Assembly (NCBI RefSeq): GCF_030409415.1
Contig: NZ_JAUFPW010000032.1
Location: 124,001 to 188,000, forward strand
Direction of reading: 5' to 3'
DNA: 64,000 bases
Source: Pedobacter aquatilis
Lineage (GTDB): Bacteria > Bacteroidota > Bacteroidia > Sphingobacteriales > Sphingobacteriaceae
How positions within the stretch are numbered: the stretch's first letter is position 1; every line of letters begins with the position of its first letter. The position numbers were made by a program, and so were the translations under genes. Below the pieces are notes generated by a model, which saw nothing but the letters and a program-made list of their open reading frames with translations, had not been told where the DNA came from and searched no databases. Positions 17,708-26,649 of this stretch are shown here, one piece after another.

Positions 17708-18097
17708 TTACTTTAAATTTTGGTGGCGCAAGTTACGTAACAAACAGTACATTTCAAAGGCTGTAAACAATAAATAAAGAGAAAAAAAATTTACAACAAA
17801 GAGAACTCCGTTTTCCTTTGTATTTATACTGTAAATCAGCACAAAAGCCATACAAAAAATCATCTTCAAAATTACAGAACCCAAAATAGCCATAACTCCG
17901 GCCTCAGGATTTCTGTTTATACCCACATAAGCTAACAAATAAGCGATATAGGTGATACCAGCTAAAAACCCAAAAATTAACCAAAAGCTGCCTACCAGGA
18001 TCTGATAACCAGGCAAAACTAAAGGCACAGCTACCGCTAAGCAAATCAGCAAACCAACAAGAATAAAGAAATAGCTGGTGAATTTGGTTAGGGTCAA
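17708..18097 (-). CDS. Membrane protein of the ATP synthase cluster
   Basis: 129 aa with four hydrophobic helices (about 8-28, 34-56, 67-88, 94-115). No clear family by eye. It lies between atpZ and atpB, 14 bp from atpB, the place where AtpI is found in other bacteria, so a role in assembling the c ring or in Mg/Ca handling is possible but unproven. The start is a TTG: an in-frame stop lies shortly upstream and no ATG fits. A TAnnTTTG element (18133-18140) precedes it by 35 nt. Confidence 0.75.
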   Translation of the reverse strand: MTLTKFTSYFFILVGLLICLAVAVPLVLPGYQILVGSFWLIFGFLAGITYIAYLLAYVGINRNPEAGVMAILGSVILKMIFCMAFVLIYSINTKENGVLFVVNFFSLYLLFTAFEMYCLLRNLRHQNLK

Positions 18098-18132
18098 TGC
18101 AGATAGATATTTTTAAGTTATTTAAACTTCTG

Positions 18133-18140
18133 CAAAGATA
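18133..18140 (-). promoter_or_regulatory. -7 element TATCTTTG, possible internal atp promoter
   Basis: Exact TAnnTTTG on the reverse strand, between atpZ and the membrane-protein gene, 35 nt before its TTG start. It may drive atpB-E-F-H-A-G separately from atpZ. Confidence 0.45.
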
Positions 18141-18204
18141 AGATTTTTAAAATCAAGTAACTAACTCAACATTTGAATTGTTGAAAATTTATCAACCAAC
18201 ATGC

Positions 18205-18429
18205 TTAAGGCTTTGTGATTTGCCTTATTGCCTGATATAAACCCAATGCCACCCCTACTAATGCAAAAATTGCAGTAATTAGGTTCGAATTATTTTTTTG
18301 ATGCTCATCTATTTTATAACCTATAAAAGTTAAAAGCCCAATCGTAGCTATCATTTGAAATCCAATAGCAGAATATTTAGCTACCCCATTTAGCCTCTTA
18401 CCATTATTGTCGTCTTTAGGTTTATCCAT
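18205..18429 (-). CDS. atpZ: AtpZ/AtpI-type ATP synthase accessory protein
   Basis: 74 aa. A polar N-terminus is followed by two helices (about 19-38 and 49-68); the block YSAIGFQMIATIGLLTFIGYKID matches the AtpZ/AtpI pattern (GxxxGxxLD-like turn between the helices). Such proteins are reported as a putative Mg/Ca transporter with AtpI and as assembly helpers for the rotor ring. First gene of the cluster; divergent from the sprE/porW-like gene. Confidence 0.82.
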   Translation of the reverse strand: MDKPKDDNNGKRLNGVAKYSAIGFQMIATIGLLTFIGYKIDEHQKNNSNLITAIFALVGVALGLYQAIRQITKP

Positions 18430-18449
18430 CGTTTAATATAATAAATAGT

Positions 18450-18457
18450 TAACTTTG
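18450..18457 (+). promoter_or_regulatory. -7 element TAACTTTG upstream of sprE/porW
   Basis: Exact TAnnTTTG on the plus strand in the divergent gap, 82 nt upstream of the TTG start. No good -33 TTTG at the right distance, so weak. Confidence 0.3.
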
Positions 18458-18539
18458 ATAAATTAAATGTATAGCTAAATAAAATAATTTTACTTACATT
18501 TTGTTAATTGTATATACAACTAAAAGCAATTATTAATAC

Positions 18540-21320
18540 TTGAAAAAATATACCAGCAAAACTTTATCTCCCTTATTATTATTTATCGGCTTATTTCTTT
18601 TTGGCTGCGTAGCCAATAAAAATACAGCCATCGATCGCAAGATGCAAAATCTTACGGCTAGGTATAACTATATATATAATTCAAATGTTTTACTTACCGA
18701 ATACAATGAAACGCTTTTACAAAGTTATGCAGATAATTACGGGCAAATTTTACCAGTTTATTTAGATCCTGAACCTCAGGTCAATTTAGTTTTATCACCG
18801 GGGATCGAGAATAAACAATTAGACGAGGTTATTACTAAAGGGCAAACCATCATAAACGAAAAAAGCTTTAGCAATTATATTGATGATTCATATATGCTGA
18901 TGGGTAAGGCAAATTATTTAAAAGGAAATTATTTTATCTCATCAGAATATTTTGACTATGTAGCAAAAACTTACAACAATAATTTAAAAACATTTGTAAT
19001 GGCCATGAATTGGAAAGCCAGAAGCCAGATGCAATTAAATAATATGGTTGTTGCTGATAAGATTTTAGACACAATGTTGCGAGCAGCGGATGATCTTAAA
19101 AAAGATATTGCTGAGCCACTAGCTACAACTGCTCAAATGCGTATTTATCAAAAAAGAAATAAAGAGGCCATTTTACTTTTGGAGAACGCGATAAGATTGG
19201 CAGATGAAAAGCAACTCCGTATTAGATGGCAATACATTTTGGCGCAATTGCAGGAAAAGGAAAAAGACTATCAAAATGCATTTATCAACTTTACGAAAGT
19301 AGAGAATAGCAATGCGCCCTTCGAAATGTATTTTCATGCTAATTTAAACCGCATTAAACTCCGGGCAATAATAAGTGGTTATAAAATAAATGAAGAGCAG
19401 GCGCTACTTGCCTTACTAAAAGATGATAAGAACTTCGATTACACCGACCAGATCTATTATCAGGTTGGAGAATTGTTTTACACCGAAGGTAATTTGGTAA
19501 AGGCCGAAGAAAATTACCAGAAATCTATCCAAAAAAGCACCAGAAATCAAAATCAAAAGGCTTTATCTTACCTAAAGGTTGCTGACATAAATTTTAAGGA
19601 TATCAAAAATTACATCCGTGCAAAATTATACTATGATAGTGCAGTATCAATTCTACCGAAAAACTTTTCGGACTACGATAATATTGTTAAAAAAGCTAAT
19701 AATCTGCAATATTTAGTAGATAGATATACCTTAATCTCAAAAGAAGATACAGCACAGTTTATTTCTCGTTTACCAGAAAGTGAAAGGGCAGCAAAAGTAA
19801 AGGATTATTTACGCCCGAAAGTTGAGCTTACTGAGCTTGCAAATACTACAGGAAACGATTTATTGAGTGACATTGCTTCGCCAAATCAATCGCTAAATCC
19901 TAATTTATCAAATGGTACTGGCAATACTTTCTATTTTAACAATAGTGTAGCCATTAGTAATGGTTTTGCCGATTTCAAGAAGCGTTGGGGCAATCGCCAA
20001 CTTGAAGATAATTGGCGCCAAAGTGTACGGTCATCTGCACAAGATAACAATCAGATTTTAGCTGGTGGTAATGTAGCAACTGGAATTAATCAAACAAATA
20101 ATCCAAATACTGCAACAGATAATTCGCAAACCTCTATCGAAAATCAGTTTTTAGATAATTTACCTACAACGCCGCAGTTGCTTGCTGCATCAAATCAAAA
20201 AATTATTGATGCCTATTTCGAAATCGCAAGTTTTTACCAGCAGGAATTGAATGATATACCAGAAGCTAATAAAACTTACTTAGAGTTGTTAAGAAGATTT
20301 CCGGAGAATAACCACTTGGATGCAATTTACTACAGCTTATTCCTTAATTATAAAGATATCGATGCCAATAAATCTAACGAATACAGACAGCAGGTTTTAA
20401 GTAGATTTCCGGAATCAAATTTTGCTAAAACAATTCTCGATCCAGCTTATTCAGCTAAACAAGATCAGTTAGAAAACATTATTAACGAGCAATACAATAA
20501 GGTATATGATAATTATGCTCGCAAGGATTATGGAAATGTTGTTAAGCAGGTTAATGAAAATCTTCTTGCTTATCCGAATAGTGATTTAGCACCTCAATAT
20601 GCTTATTTAAAAGCTATTGCTATTGGCAGGACATCGAAGGTTGATGCTCTACTTACAGAATTTAATTCAATAATAACCTTATATCCAAACGATATAATTA
20701 TTGTTCCATTAGTTAGAGATCATTTGAAATATATTGATGCAAACATGGCAGAATTTAAACTGAGAAACGTGGCTCTGATTGATTTCGACTCAAATGAGCC
20801 TCGATTTCTTGCTCAAAATCCAATTGCTGATATTAAACCTAAACCCATTGAAAATATTAATGCTGCAGATGATAAACAGGTACAAATTATCACTAAACCA
20901 ACTGATAAACAGGCTGAACCAATTGCAACTATTAAACCTGCAGAAAACAAACCAGCAAGCATTTTCAGCGCTGCTAATTCAAATACTTATTATTATGTTA
21001 TAGATGTTGCAGATGCTTCCTTAACTTTGAGCTCTTCGAGATTTGGTATTGGACAGTTTAACAGAGGTAATTATCCAGATAACGATTTGGCCCATAAATT
21101 GGTAGAGTTAGATGATGACCAGCTTATTTACGTAACCAGTTTCGTAGATTTAGAAGATGCCAAAATTTACGAAGAAAGCATAAAAGGGCAATTGAAAAAT
21201 ATTATGAAAGTTCCGGCAACGAAGTATAAGAGCTTTATAATTAGTAAAGAAAATTTTGAGAAACTAACAGATAGAAATCGTATTAACGAATATCTAGAGT
21301 TTTACAAAAATAATTATTAA
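18540..21320 (+). CDS. porW: T9SS-associated TPR lipoprotein SprE/PorW
   Basis: 926 aa. Lipoprotein signal with lipobox LFGC (Cys23). The block NLTARYNYIYNSNVLL near 38-53 is characteristic of SprE/PorW, a periplasmic lipoprotein that links the T9SS motor/ring (PorK/N, PorL/M) with the translocon. The body is built from TPR-like helices (about 100-480 and 540-720), a Pro/Ile/Lys-rich linker of about 50 residues, and a C-terminal domain with YYYVIDVADASLTLSSSRF and FVDLEDAKIYEESIKGQL. Starts at TTG; no ATG fits. The penicillin-binding protein gene follows after 54 bp. Confidence 0.85.
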   Translation: MKKYTSKTLSPLLLFIGLFLFGCVANKNTAIDRKMQNLTARYNYIYNSNVLLTEYNETLLQSYADNYGQILPVYLDPEPQVNLVLSPGIENKQLDEVITKGQTIINEKSFSNYIDDSYMLMGKANYLKGNYFISSEYFDYVAKTYNNNLKTFVMAMNWKARSQMQLNNMVVADKILDTMLRAADDLKKDIAEPLATTAQMRIYQKRNKEAILLLENAIRLADEKQLRIRWQYILAQLQEKEKDYQNAFINFTKVENSNAPFEMYFHANLNRIKLRAIISGYKINEEQALLALLKDDKNFDYTDQIYYQVGELFYTEGNLVKAEENYQKSIQKSTRNQNQKALSYLKVADINFKDIKNYIRAKLYYDSAVSILPKNFSDYDNIVKKANNLQYLVDRYTLISKEDTAQFISRLPESERAAKVKDYLRPKVELTELANTTGNDLLSDIASPNQSLNPNLSNGTGNTFYFNNSVAISNGFADFKKRWGNRQLEDNWRQSVRSSAQDNNQILAGGNVATGINQTNNPNTATDNSQTSIENQFLDNLPTTPQLLAASNQKIIDAYFEIASFYQQELNDIPEANKTYLELLRRFPENNHLDAIYYSLFLNYKDIDANKSNEYRQQVLSRFPESNFAKTILDPAYSAKQDQLENIINEQYNKVYDNYARKDYGNVVKQVNENLLAYPNSDLAPQYAYLKAIAIGRTSKVDALLTEFNSIITLYPNDIIIVPLVRDHLKYIDANMAEFKLRNVALIDFDSNEPRFLAQNPIADIKPKPIENINAADDKQVQIITKPTDKQAEPIATIKPAENKPASIFSAANSNTYYYVIDVADASLTLSSSRFGIGQFNRGNYPDNDLAHKLVELDDDQLIYVTSFVDLEDAKIYEESIKGQLKNIMKVPATKYKSFIISKENFEKLTDRNRINEYLEFYKNNY

Positions 21321-21374
21321 GATGTAGCCTAGTTGATTAAAACTTGGCTCATCACAAAAAACAATAAAACACGG

Positions 21375-23597
21375 ATGAAAAAATCTATTTCAGAAGCTGA
21401 TATTAAAAGATATAATTTAAGAATATGGAAAATTGTAATCGGAGGGATTGCAATATTTGCCATATTTATTTCAATGCTTGGATTTGGGCTTTTCGGAAGT
21501 TTGCCATCATTTAGAGATATTGAACACCCAAAAAGTAATCAAGCATCAGAAATTATTGCTGAAGATGGTAGACCCTTGGGTACATATTTTGTTCAAAATC
21601 GTTCTAACGTTACATACAAAGACATTTCACCCAACGTAATCAATAGCTTAATTGCAACTGAAGACACACGTTTCAAAGACCACTCGGGTATTGATTTCCA
21701 AAGAACGTTTACCATAATTGGTTATAATTTAATTGGCAAAAAACAAGGTGGAAGTACCATAACCCAGCAATTGGCACTTAATTTATTTTCTGAGGAAGGC
21801 AGGGAACGCAATTTCTTTAAGCGTGTAATGCAGAAGTTTAAAGAATGGGTTGTAGCAGTTAAATTAGAACGCAATTACACCAAAGAAGAAATTATTACAA
21901 TGTACCTGAATACTGTAGATTTTGGTAATCAGGCTTACGGAATTAAATCTGCAGCAAGAGTTTATTTTAATACAACACCTGATAAATTAAGTATTACCGA
22001 AGCTGCAACCTTAGTTGGTATGCAAAAAGGCATTACCATGTACTCGCCTACCCGAAACCCTGAGCGCTCGAAGACTCGAAGAAATACGGTTATGGCTATG
22101 ATGGTAAAATCTGACTACTTAACCCAGCAACAATTTGAAACTGAGCAGGCAAAGCCTTTAGGCTTACACTTTAATGCAGCTACCGTTAACGATGGTATTG
22201 CGCCTTATTTCCGTTCAGTTTTAAAAGCTGATATTAAAAATATTTTTGAGGAACAGGGCATAACAAAACCTGATGGAACACCTTATGATTTAGATAGGGA
22301 TGGCTTAAAAATTTATACAACCATAAACTATGAAATGCAGGAATATGCCGAAGCTGCTCAAAAAGAATATATGAAAACGCTTCAGGCACAATTCATAAAC
22401 AGTTGGAAAGGGCGAAATCCATTTAAAGATAAAGCCCTGCAAATTGAACAAGGCATAAAACGATCTGACCGTTATAAAGCTGCAAAATCGGAAGGTAAAA
22501 CTGATGAAGAGATTAAAACTGATTTTAATACACCAACACAACTAACCATTTTTACATGGAAAGGAAATGTTGATACAACAATGAAACCTATCGATTCGGT
22601 TCGTTATTATAAAATGCTTTTGCGCAATGCGATGATGAGTATGGATCCATCTACAGGTTATGTTAAAGCCTGGGTTGGAGGTATTAATTTTGAGCATTTT
22701 AAATACGACCAGGTAAAAATGGGAACCAGACAAGTAGGTTCAACAGCCAAACCATTTACTTACGCCGTTGCTGTAGAAAATGGTTTTTCACCTTGTTTAA
22801 GTGTTCCGAATACGCCAGTTACAATAGAAGGATATGGCGACCCGTGGACACCAAAATCTTCTGGAAAACCACTGGAAGGTTCGATTACCCTTCAAAAAGC
22901 ACTTGCTTATTCACAAAACTATGTTACGGCTTACTTAATGAAACAGGTTGGTCCTGTTGCAGTATCTACATTAGCTACAAAAATGGGCATACCGAATGTT
23001 CCGGCTTACCCTTCTATTGCGCTTGGTACATTCGATTCGTCAATTTATAACATGGTAGGCGCTTATGGAGCCTTCGCAAATAAAGGTGTTTATACTAAGC
23101 CGGTTTATTTACTCAGAATTGAAGATAAAAACGGTGTTGTTTTATTTTCTCAAAAGCCAATACCAAAACCAATAATGAGTGAGGAAGTTGCTTATGTCAT
23201 GACCAGAATGCTTAAAGGCGTTGTGACAGGTGGTACAGGTTCAAGGTTAAATAGAAAATATAATGTAAATGCACCGATTGGCGGTAAAACTGGTACAACA
23301 CAAAATAACTCCGATGGTTGGTTTATGGCAATAACGCCTCAACTGGTAACAGGTGTGTGGACGGGTTGTGAAGATCGTGCCTTTCACTTTATCAGTACAA
23401 GTCAGGGTGAAGGTGCAAACACTGCGCTACCAATTTTTGCTGGCTTTATAAAACGCGTATATGCAAATCCAAAGTTAAAAATCAGTCATGCCGATTTTGA
23501 AGCTCCAAAATCAGGAGTTTCTATTGTGTTCGATTGTAACCAATATCAACAACAGGAAGAAGGAACTACAGAGCTTGATGAGAAATTAGGCTTCTAG
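21375..23597 (+). CDS. Class A penicillin-binding protein (PBP1A type)
   Basis: 740 aa from the ATG at 21375; an upstream TTG (21333) would add 14 residues but looks unnatural. One N-terminal helix (about 17-40) anchors it in the inner membrane. Glycosyltransferase 51 domain: catalytic Glu96 in IATEDTRFKDHSG and GGSTITQQLALNLF. Transpeptidase domain: S456 in GSTAKPF, SQNYVTAYL as the SxN motif and K638 in GKTGTTQNNSDGW. It polymerises and crosslinks peptidoglycan. Likely cotranscribed with the sprE/porW-like gene. The C-terminal tail is Gln/Glu-rich. Confidence 0.95.
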   Translation: MKKSISEADIKRYNLRIWKIVIGGIAIFAIFISMLGFGLFGSLPSFRDIEHPKSNQASEIIAEDGRPLGTYFVQNRSNVTYKDISPNVINSLIATEDTRFKDHSGIDFQRTFTIIGYNLIGKKQGGSTITQQLALNLFSEEGRERNFFKRVMQKFKEWVVAVKLERNYTKEEIITMYLNTVDFGNQAYGIKSAARVYFNTTPDKLSITEAATLVGMQKGITMYSPTRNPERSKTRRNTVMAMMVKSDYLTQQQFETEQAKPLGLHFNAATVNDGIAPYFRSVLKADIKNIFEEQGITKPDGTPYDLDRDGLKIYTTINYEMQEYAEAAQKEYMKTLQAQFINSWKGRNPFKDKALQIEQGIKRSDRYKAAKSEGKTDEEIKTDFNTPTQLTIFTWKGNVDTTMKPIDSVRYYKMLLRNAMMSMDPSTGYVKAWVGGINFEHFKYDQVKMGTRQVGSTAKPFTYAVAVENGFSPCLSVPNTPVTIEGYGDPWTPKSSGKPLEGSITLQKALAYSQNYVTAYLMKQVGPVAVSTLATKMGIPNVPAYPSIALGTFDSSIYNMVGAYGAFANKGVYTKPVYLLRIEDKNGVVLFSQKPIPKPIMSEEVAYVMTRMLKGVVTGGTGSRLNRKYNVNAPIGGKTGTTQNNSDGWFMAITPQLVTGVWTGCEDRAFHFISTSQGEGANTALPIFAGFIKRVYANPKLKISHADFEAPKSGVSIVFDCNQYQQQEEGTTELDEKLGF

Positions 23598-23605
23598 GTT
23601 TTTGC

Positions 23606-23760
23606 GTGAAGGATAGTAACGGAAAGCCCGCAATCCCGATTTTAAGCAGTGGTTTATATTTTAAATGTATGGCTTAAATCGTTCACAGGTTTAATCGGGA
23701 GCGGACTTGAAGTGAATAGCCTGACCCCTTGCGCAGCTTGGGGGCACGCCCAAATTTTTA
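23606..23760. repeat. Dispersed intergenic element, copy 3
   Basis: Contains AAGCCCGCAATCCCGATTTT, a long arm ending TTTAATCGGGAGCGGACTTG, and CCCTTGCGCAGCTTGGGG, the last shared with 41240-41268. Located between the penicillin-binding protein gene and uvrC. Confidence 0.6.
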
Positions 23761-23803
23761 AAAACACAAAACAAAATCCCGCATAAAATCTTAATTTGTA
23801 TTA

Positions 23804-25606
23804 ATGAGCAGTTTCGACCATAAAACAGCATTAACCGCAATACCACACAAACCAGGTGTGTATCAGTATTGGGATGCTGACGGAAAGCTGATGTACATTG
23901 GCAAGGCGAAAGATTTAAGAAATCGGGTTGGCTCCTATTTCAACGCTGATAAAAACCAATTTAATGGTAAAACCAGGGTGCTGGTGTCACGTATCAGAAA
24001 GATAACTTTTACTATTGTTGATACGGAAATTGATGCTTGGTTGCTGGAAAACAGCTTAATTAAAAAGCATCAACCAAAGTTTAATATCAACTTAAAGGAC
24101 GATAAAACCTACCCTTGGATAATTGTTAAAAATGAGCATTTTCCGAGAATATATTGGACCAGAAAAGTTATTAAAGATGGTTCGACGTACTTTGGACCTT
24201 ACGGTTCGATAGGAATGATGCATACAATTCTCGATTTAATTAAGGAAACTTATACATTACGTACTTGCAATTTACCTTTAAATGAGAAAAATATTGCCGA
24301 AGGAAAGTTTAAAGTTTGCCTTGAATATCAGATTGGGAACTGCAAAGGTCCTTGTCAGGCTTACCAAAGTGAAGCAGATTACGATAAAAATATAGGCGAG
24401 ATAAAAGAAATTTTAAATGGCAAAATTGGCAATGTTATCCGTGATGTTAAAGGTGTTATCAAAAAAGCTTCAGAAGAATTAAATTTCGAACAGGCGCATC
24501 AATATGCAAGGCGATTAGAGGTTTTAGAGAAATACCAAAGTAAATCGACGGTTGTAAATAGTGCCATTACCAATGTAGATGTGGTAAGCATTGCTTCTGA
24601 TGAACGTTATGCTTTTGTAAACTATTTAAAGGTGATGAACGGAACAATCATTCAAACGCAAACCATTGAGGTTAAAAAGCAGCTGGATGAAAGTGATGAT
24701 GAGATTTTAACGTTAGCGATGTTAGATTTCAGAACTAAATTTAACAGCACTTCGAAAGAAATCATAGTACCTTTCGAGCTTTCTTTAGAAGATGAAAACC
24801 TGAAGTTTACAGTCCCAAAACTCGGTGAAAAAAAGAAGCTTTTAGAATTATCGCAAAAAAACGTGCTTTTCTTTAAAAAGGAAAAACTGAATCAATACGA
24901 AAAGTTGAATCCTGATTTAAGAGTTGACCGCATTTTAAGTACAATGCAAAAAGATTTGCGGTTAACGCAACTGCCAAAACATATCGAATGCTTTGATAAC
25001 TCCAACTTTCAGGGAAAATATCCGGTTTCGGCAATTGTTGTTTTTAAAGATGCTAAACCATCTAAAAAAGATTACAGGCATTTTAATGTTAAAACGGTAG
25101 AAGGACCGAACGATTTTGCTACGATGGAAGAGGCTGTTTTTAGGCGTTATAGACGTATGTTAGATGAAGACCAGCCTTTGCCTCAACTTATTATAATTGA
25201 TGGCGGTAAAGGTCAGCTATCATCGGCTGTTAAGAGTTTAAAAAGTTTGGGCATTTACAATCGGGTTACCGTTATTGGAATTGCGAAAAGATTGGAAGAA
25301 TTATTTTATCCGGGGGATTCTTATCCACTTTATCTTGATAAAAAATCTGAAACCTTGAAAATTATTCAGCAATTGCGAGATGAAGCGCATCGTTTCGGCA
25401 TCACCTTTCATAGAAAAAAACGCGACCAAGGCACCTTAAAAACAGAATTGGAACAAATTGGGGGTATTGGTAAAACAACAGCCGATAAGCTTTTAAAACA
25501 TTTCAAATCTGTTAAGAAAATTAAAGAGGCTAGTGAAAAAGAACTTGCGGAGGTTTTGAATAAAAAGCAAACTATTACGCTATTAGATTACTTTAAACAA
25601 GAATAG
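23804..25606 (+). CDS. uvrC: Excinuclease ABC subunit C
   Basis: 600 aa, normal length. Makes both incisions in nucleotide excision repair with UvrA and UvrB. Domains in order: GIY-YIG nuclease (GVYQYWDADGKLMYIGKAKD, residues 18-37), Cys-containing linker (CLEYQIGNCKGPC near 173-185), UVR motif binding UvrB (near 205-245), RNase-H-like second nuclease (ECFDNSNFQG, and IIIDGGKGQL near 462-471) and a helix-hairpin-helix tail (LEQIGGIGKTTADKLLKHF). A bidirectional terminator follows. Confidence 0.98.
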   Translation: MSSFDHKTALTAIPHKPGVYQYWDADGKLMYIGKAKDLRNRVGSYFNADKNQFNGKTRVLVSRIRKITFTIVDTEIDAWLLENSLIKKHQPKFNINLKDDKTYPWIIVKNEHFPRIYWTRKVIKDGSTYFGPYGSIGMMHTILDLIKETYTLRTCNLPLNEKNIAEGKFKVCLEYQIGNCKGPCQAYQSEADYDKNIGEIKEILNGKIGNVIRDVKGVIKKASEELNFEQAHQYARRLEVLEKYQSKSTVVNSAITNVDVVSIASDERYAFVNYLKVMNGTIIQTQTIEVKKQLDESDDEILTLAMLDFRTKFNSTSKEIIVPFELSLEDENLKFTVPKLGEKKKLLELSQKNVLFFKKEKLNQYEKLNPDLRVDRILSTMQKDLRLTQLPKHIECFDNSNFQGKYPVSAIVVFKDAKPSKKDYRHFNVKTVEGPNDFATMEEAVFRRYRRMLDEDQPLPQLIIIDGGKGQLSSAVKSLKSLGIYNRVTVIGIAKRLEELFYPGDSYPLYLDKKSETLKIIQQLRDEAHRFGITFHRKKRDQGTLKTELEQIGGIGKTTADKLLKHFKSVKKIKEASEKELAEVLNKKQTITLLDYFKQE

Positions 25607-25652
25607 AATTGTAGTCGTTACTTCGACGAACTAGCAATCTTTATAATAAATT

Positions 25653-25690
25653 TTCCGCTTTAAGATTGCTTCTTGCCTCGCAATGACGGA
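25653..25690. repeat. GTCATTGCGAGG-type dispersed repeat
   Basis: AAGATTGCTTCTTGCCTCGC followed by AATGACGG is a slightly varied copy of the motif that forms a perfect inverted pair at 55911-55974 and occurs at 37550-37575. Confidence 0.6.
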
Positions 25691-25702
25691 TCTTATGAAA
25701 AG

Positions 25703-25735
25703 AAAAAGCTTCGATTTTCATCGAAGCCTTTTTAC
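25703..25735. terminator. Bidirectional terminator between uvrC and gldN
   Basis: AAAAAGCTTCGAT-TTTC-ATCGAAGCCTTTTT: eight perfect core pairs with A/T-runs on both sides. It serves uvrC (plus) and the gldKLMN cluster (minus). Confidence 0.85.
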
Positions 25736-25736
25736 T

Positions 25737-26642
25737 TTAATATTCCCAAAGTCCTTGTTCGTAATCAAGAACCGACTTTTTAATTCTTTCAGATTCCATT
25801 AATCTTTCTCGTGGGTCTGAGATGATATCTCTTAACTTATTATCGCCTGGATTAGATTCTTTAACAATATAACTGCTAAATAATCTACGGATAAAGAAAT
25901 CATCAAAACTCAATGTTGATGCATCATTATTCGTGTTAATTAATCTTTTGTGCGCAATAATAGGTCTTAACTCGTCATAGCTCACCCAAAAAACCGGCTG
26001 CCAAACTTTCGAAATATCATTGTATTTCAAAGGCGCAATACCAACAATACGTGGCTCAAAAATCCCACGTTTTGTATCGAAGATCCAATCCTCTTTTACA
26101 CGGAATTTTAAAAATGATTCAGGATTAAAATCATTTACAACCGTAGTAACCGTACCAGTTTTATTATTTGAAACTTCTGAAGTCCCTAATGCGTTTCTGG
26201 CAGCTGAATCAGCGCTTAAAGGCGTATGAAATGCATCATCTTCATTTAAAGCACTATCAATTGGTGCATAAGCTGTTAATTCTTCTGCCTTAATTGAAGC
26301 AATCATCACATCAATTAATCTGGATTTTGGCGATTTAAGCACTGAATTTACAGTATCTCTCAAATCAATTTCTCTCCAGATACGCTTTGCATAAAACACA
26401 TCTTCTTCACGTACATCAGCAAAAGGAACCATTTCGGTACTATCTATATCCTTACGGGCGTAAAAACCATCTTTCGGCGGTACCTTTAGTTTTTTCTTAA
26501 CTGAAACTTTTTTAGTTGAATCTATTGGAGCGACAGTATTACCCGCAGCTTGTTGTACCGGTGTTTTCTTTTTTAAAGGCGTTTGGGCGTAAACCAATCC
26601 TGTTGATAAGACAAAAACCGCAAAGCTTAAAATCCTTTTCAT
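25737..26642 (-). CDS. gldN: T9SS ring protein GldN (PorN)
   Basis: 301 aa from the ATG at 26642. A longer open frame reaches back into gldM, but this ATG opens a clean signal peptide (MKRILSFAVFVLSTGLVYAQ) and follows the gldM stop by 7 nt with a purine run. GldN is periplasmic and forms the outer-membrane-associated ring with lipoprotein GldK. Typical features are FYARKDIDSTEMVPF, VFYAKRIWREIDLRD and repeated I..KLKY/YDE strands. Last gene of gldKLMN. Confidence 0.93.
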   Translation of the reverse strand: MKRILSFAVFVLSTGLVYAQTPLKKKTPVQQAAGNTVAPIDSTKKVSVKKKLKVPPKDGFYARKDIDSTEMVPFADVREEDVFYAKRIWREIDLRDTVNSVLKSPKSRLIDVMIASIKAEELTAYAPIDSALNEDDAFHTPLSADSAARNALGTSEVSNNKTGTVTTVVNDFNPESFLKFRVKEDWIFDTKRGIFEPRIVGIAPLKYNDISKVWQPVFWVSYDELRPIIAHKRLINTNNDASTLSFDDFFIRRLFSSYIVKESNPGDNKLRDIISDPRERLMESERIKKSVLDYEQGLWEY

Positions 26643-26649
26643 CTTTTTT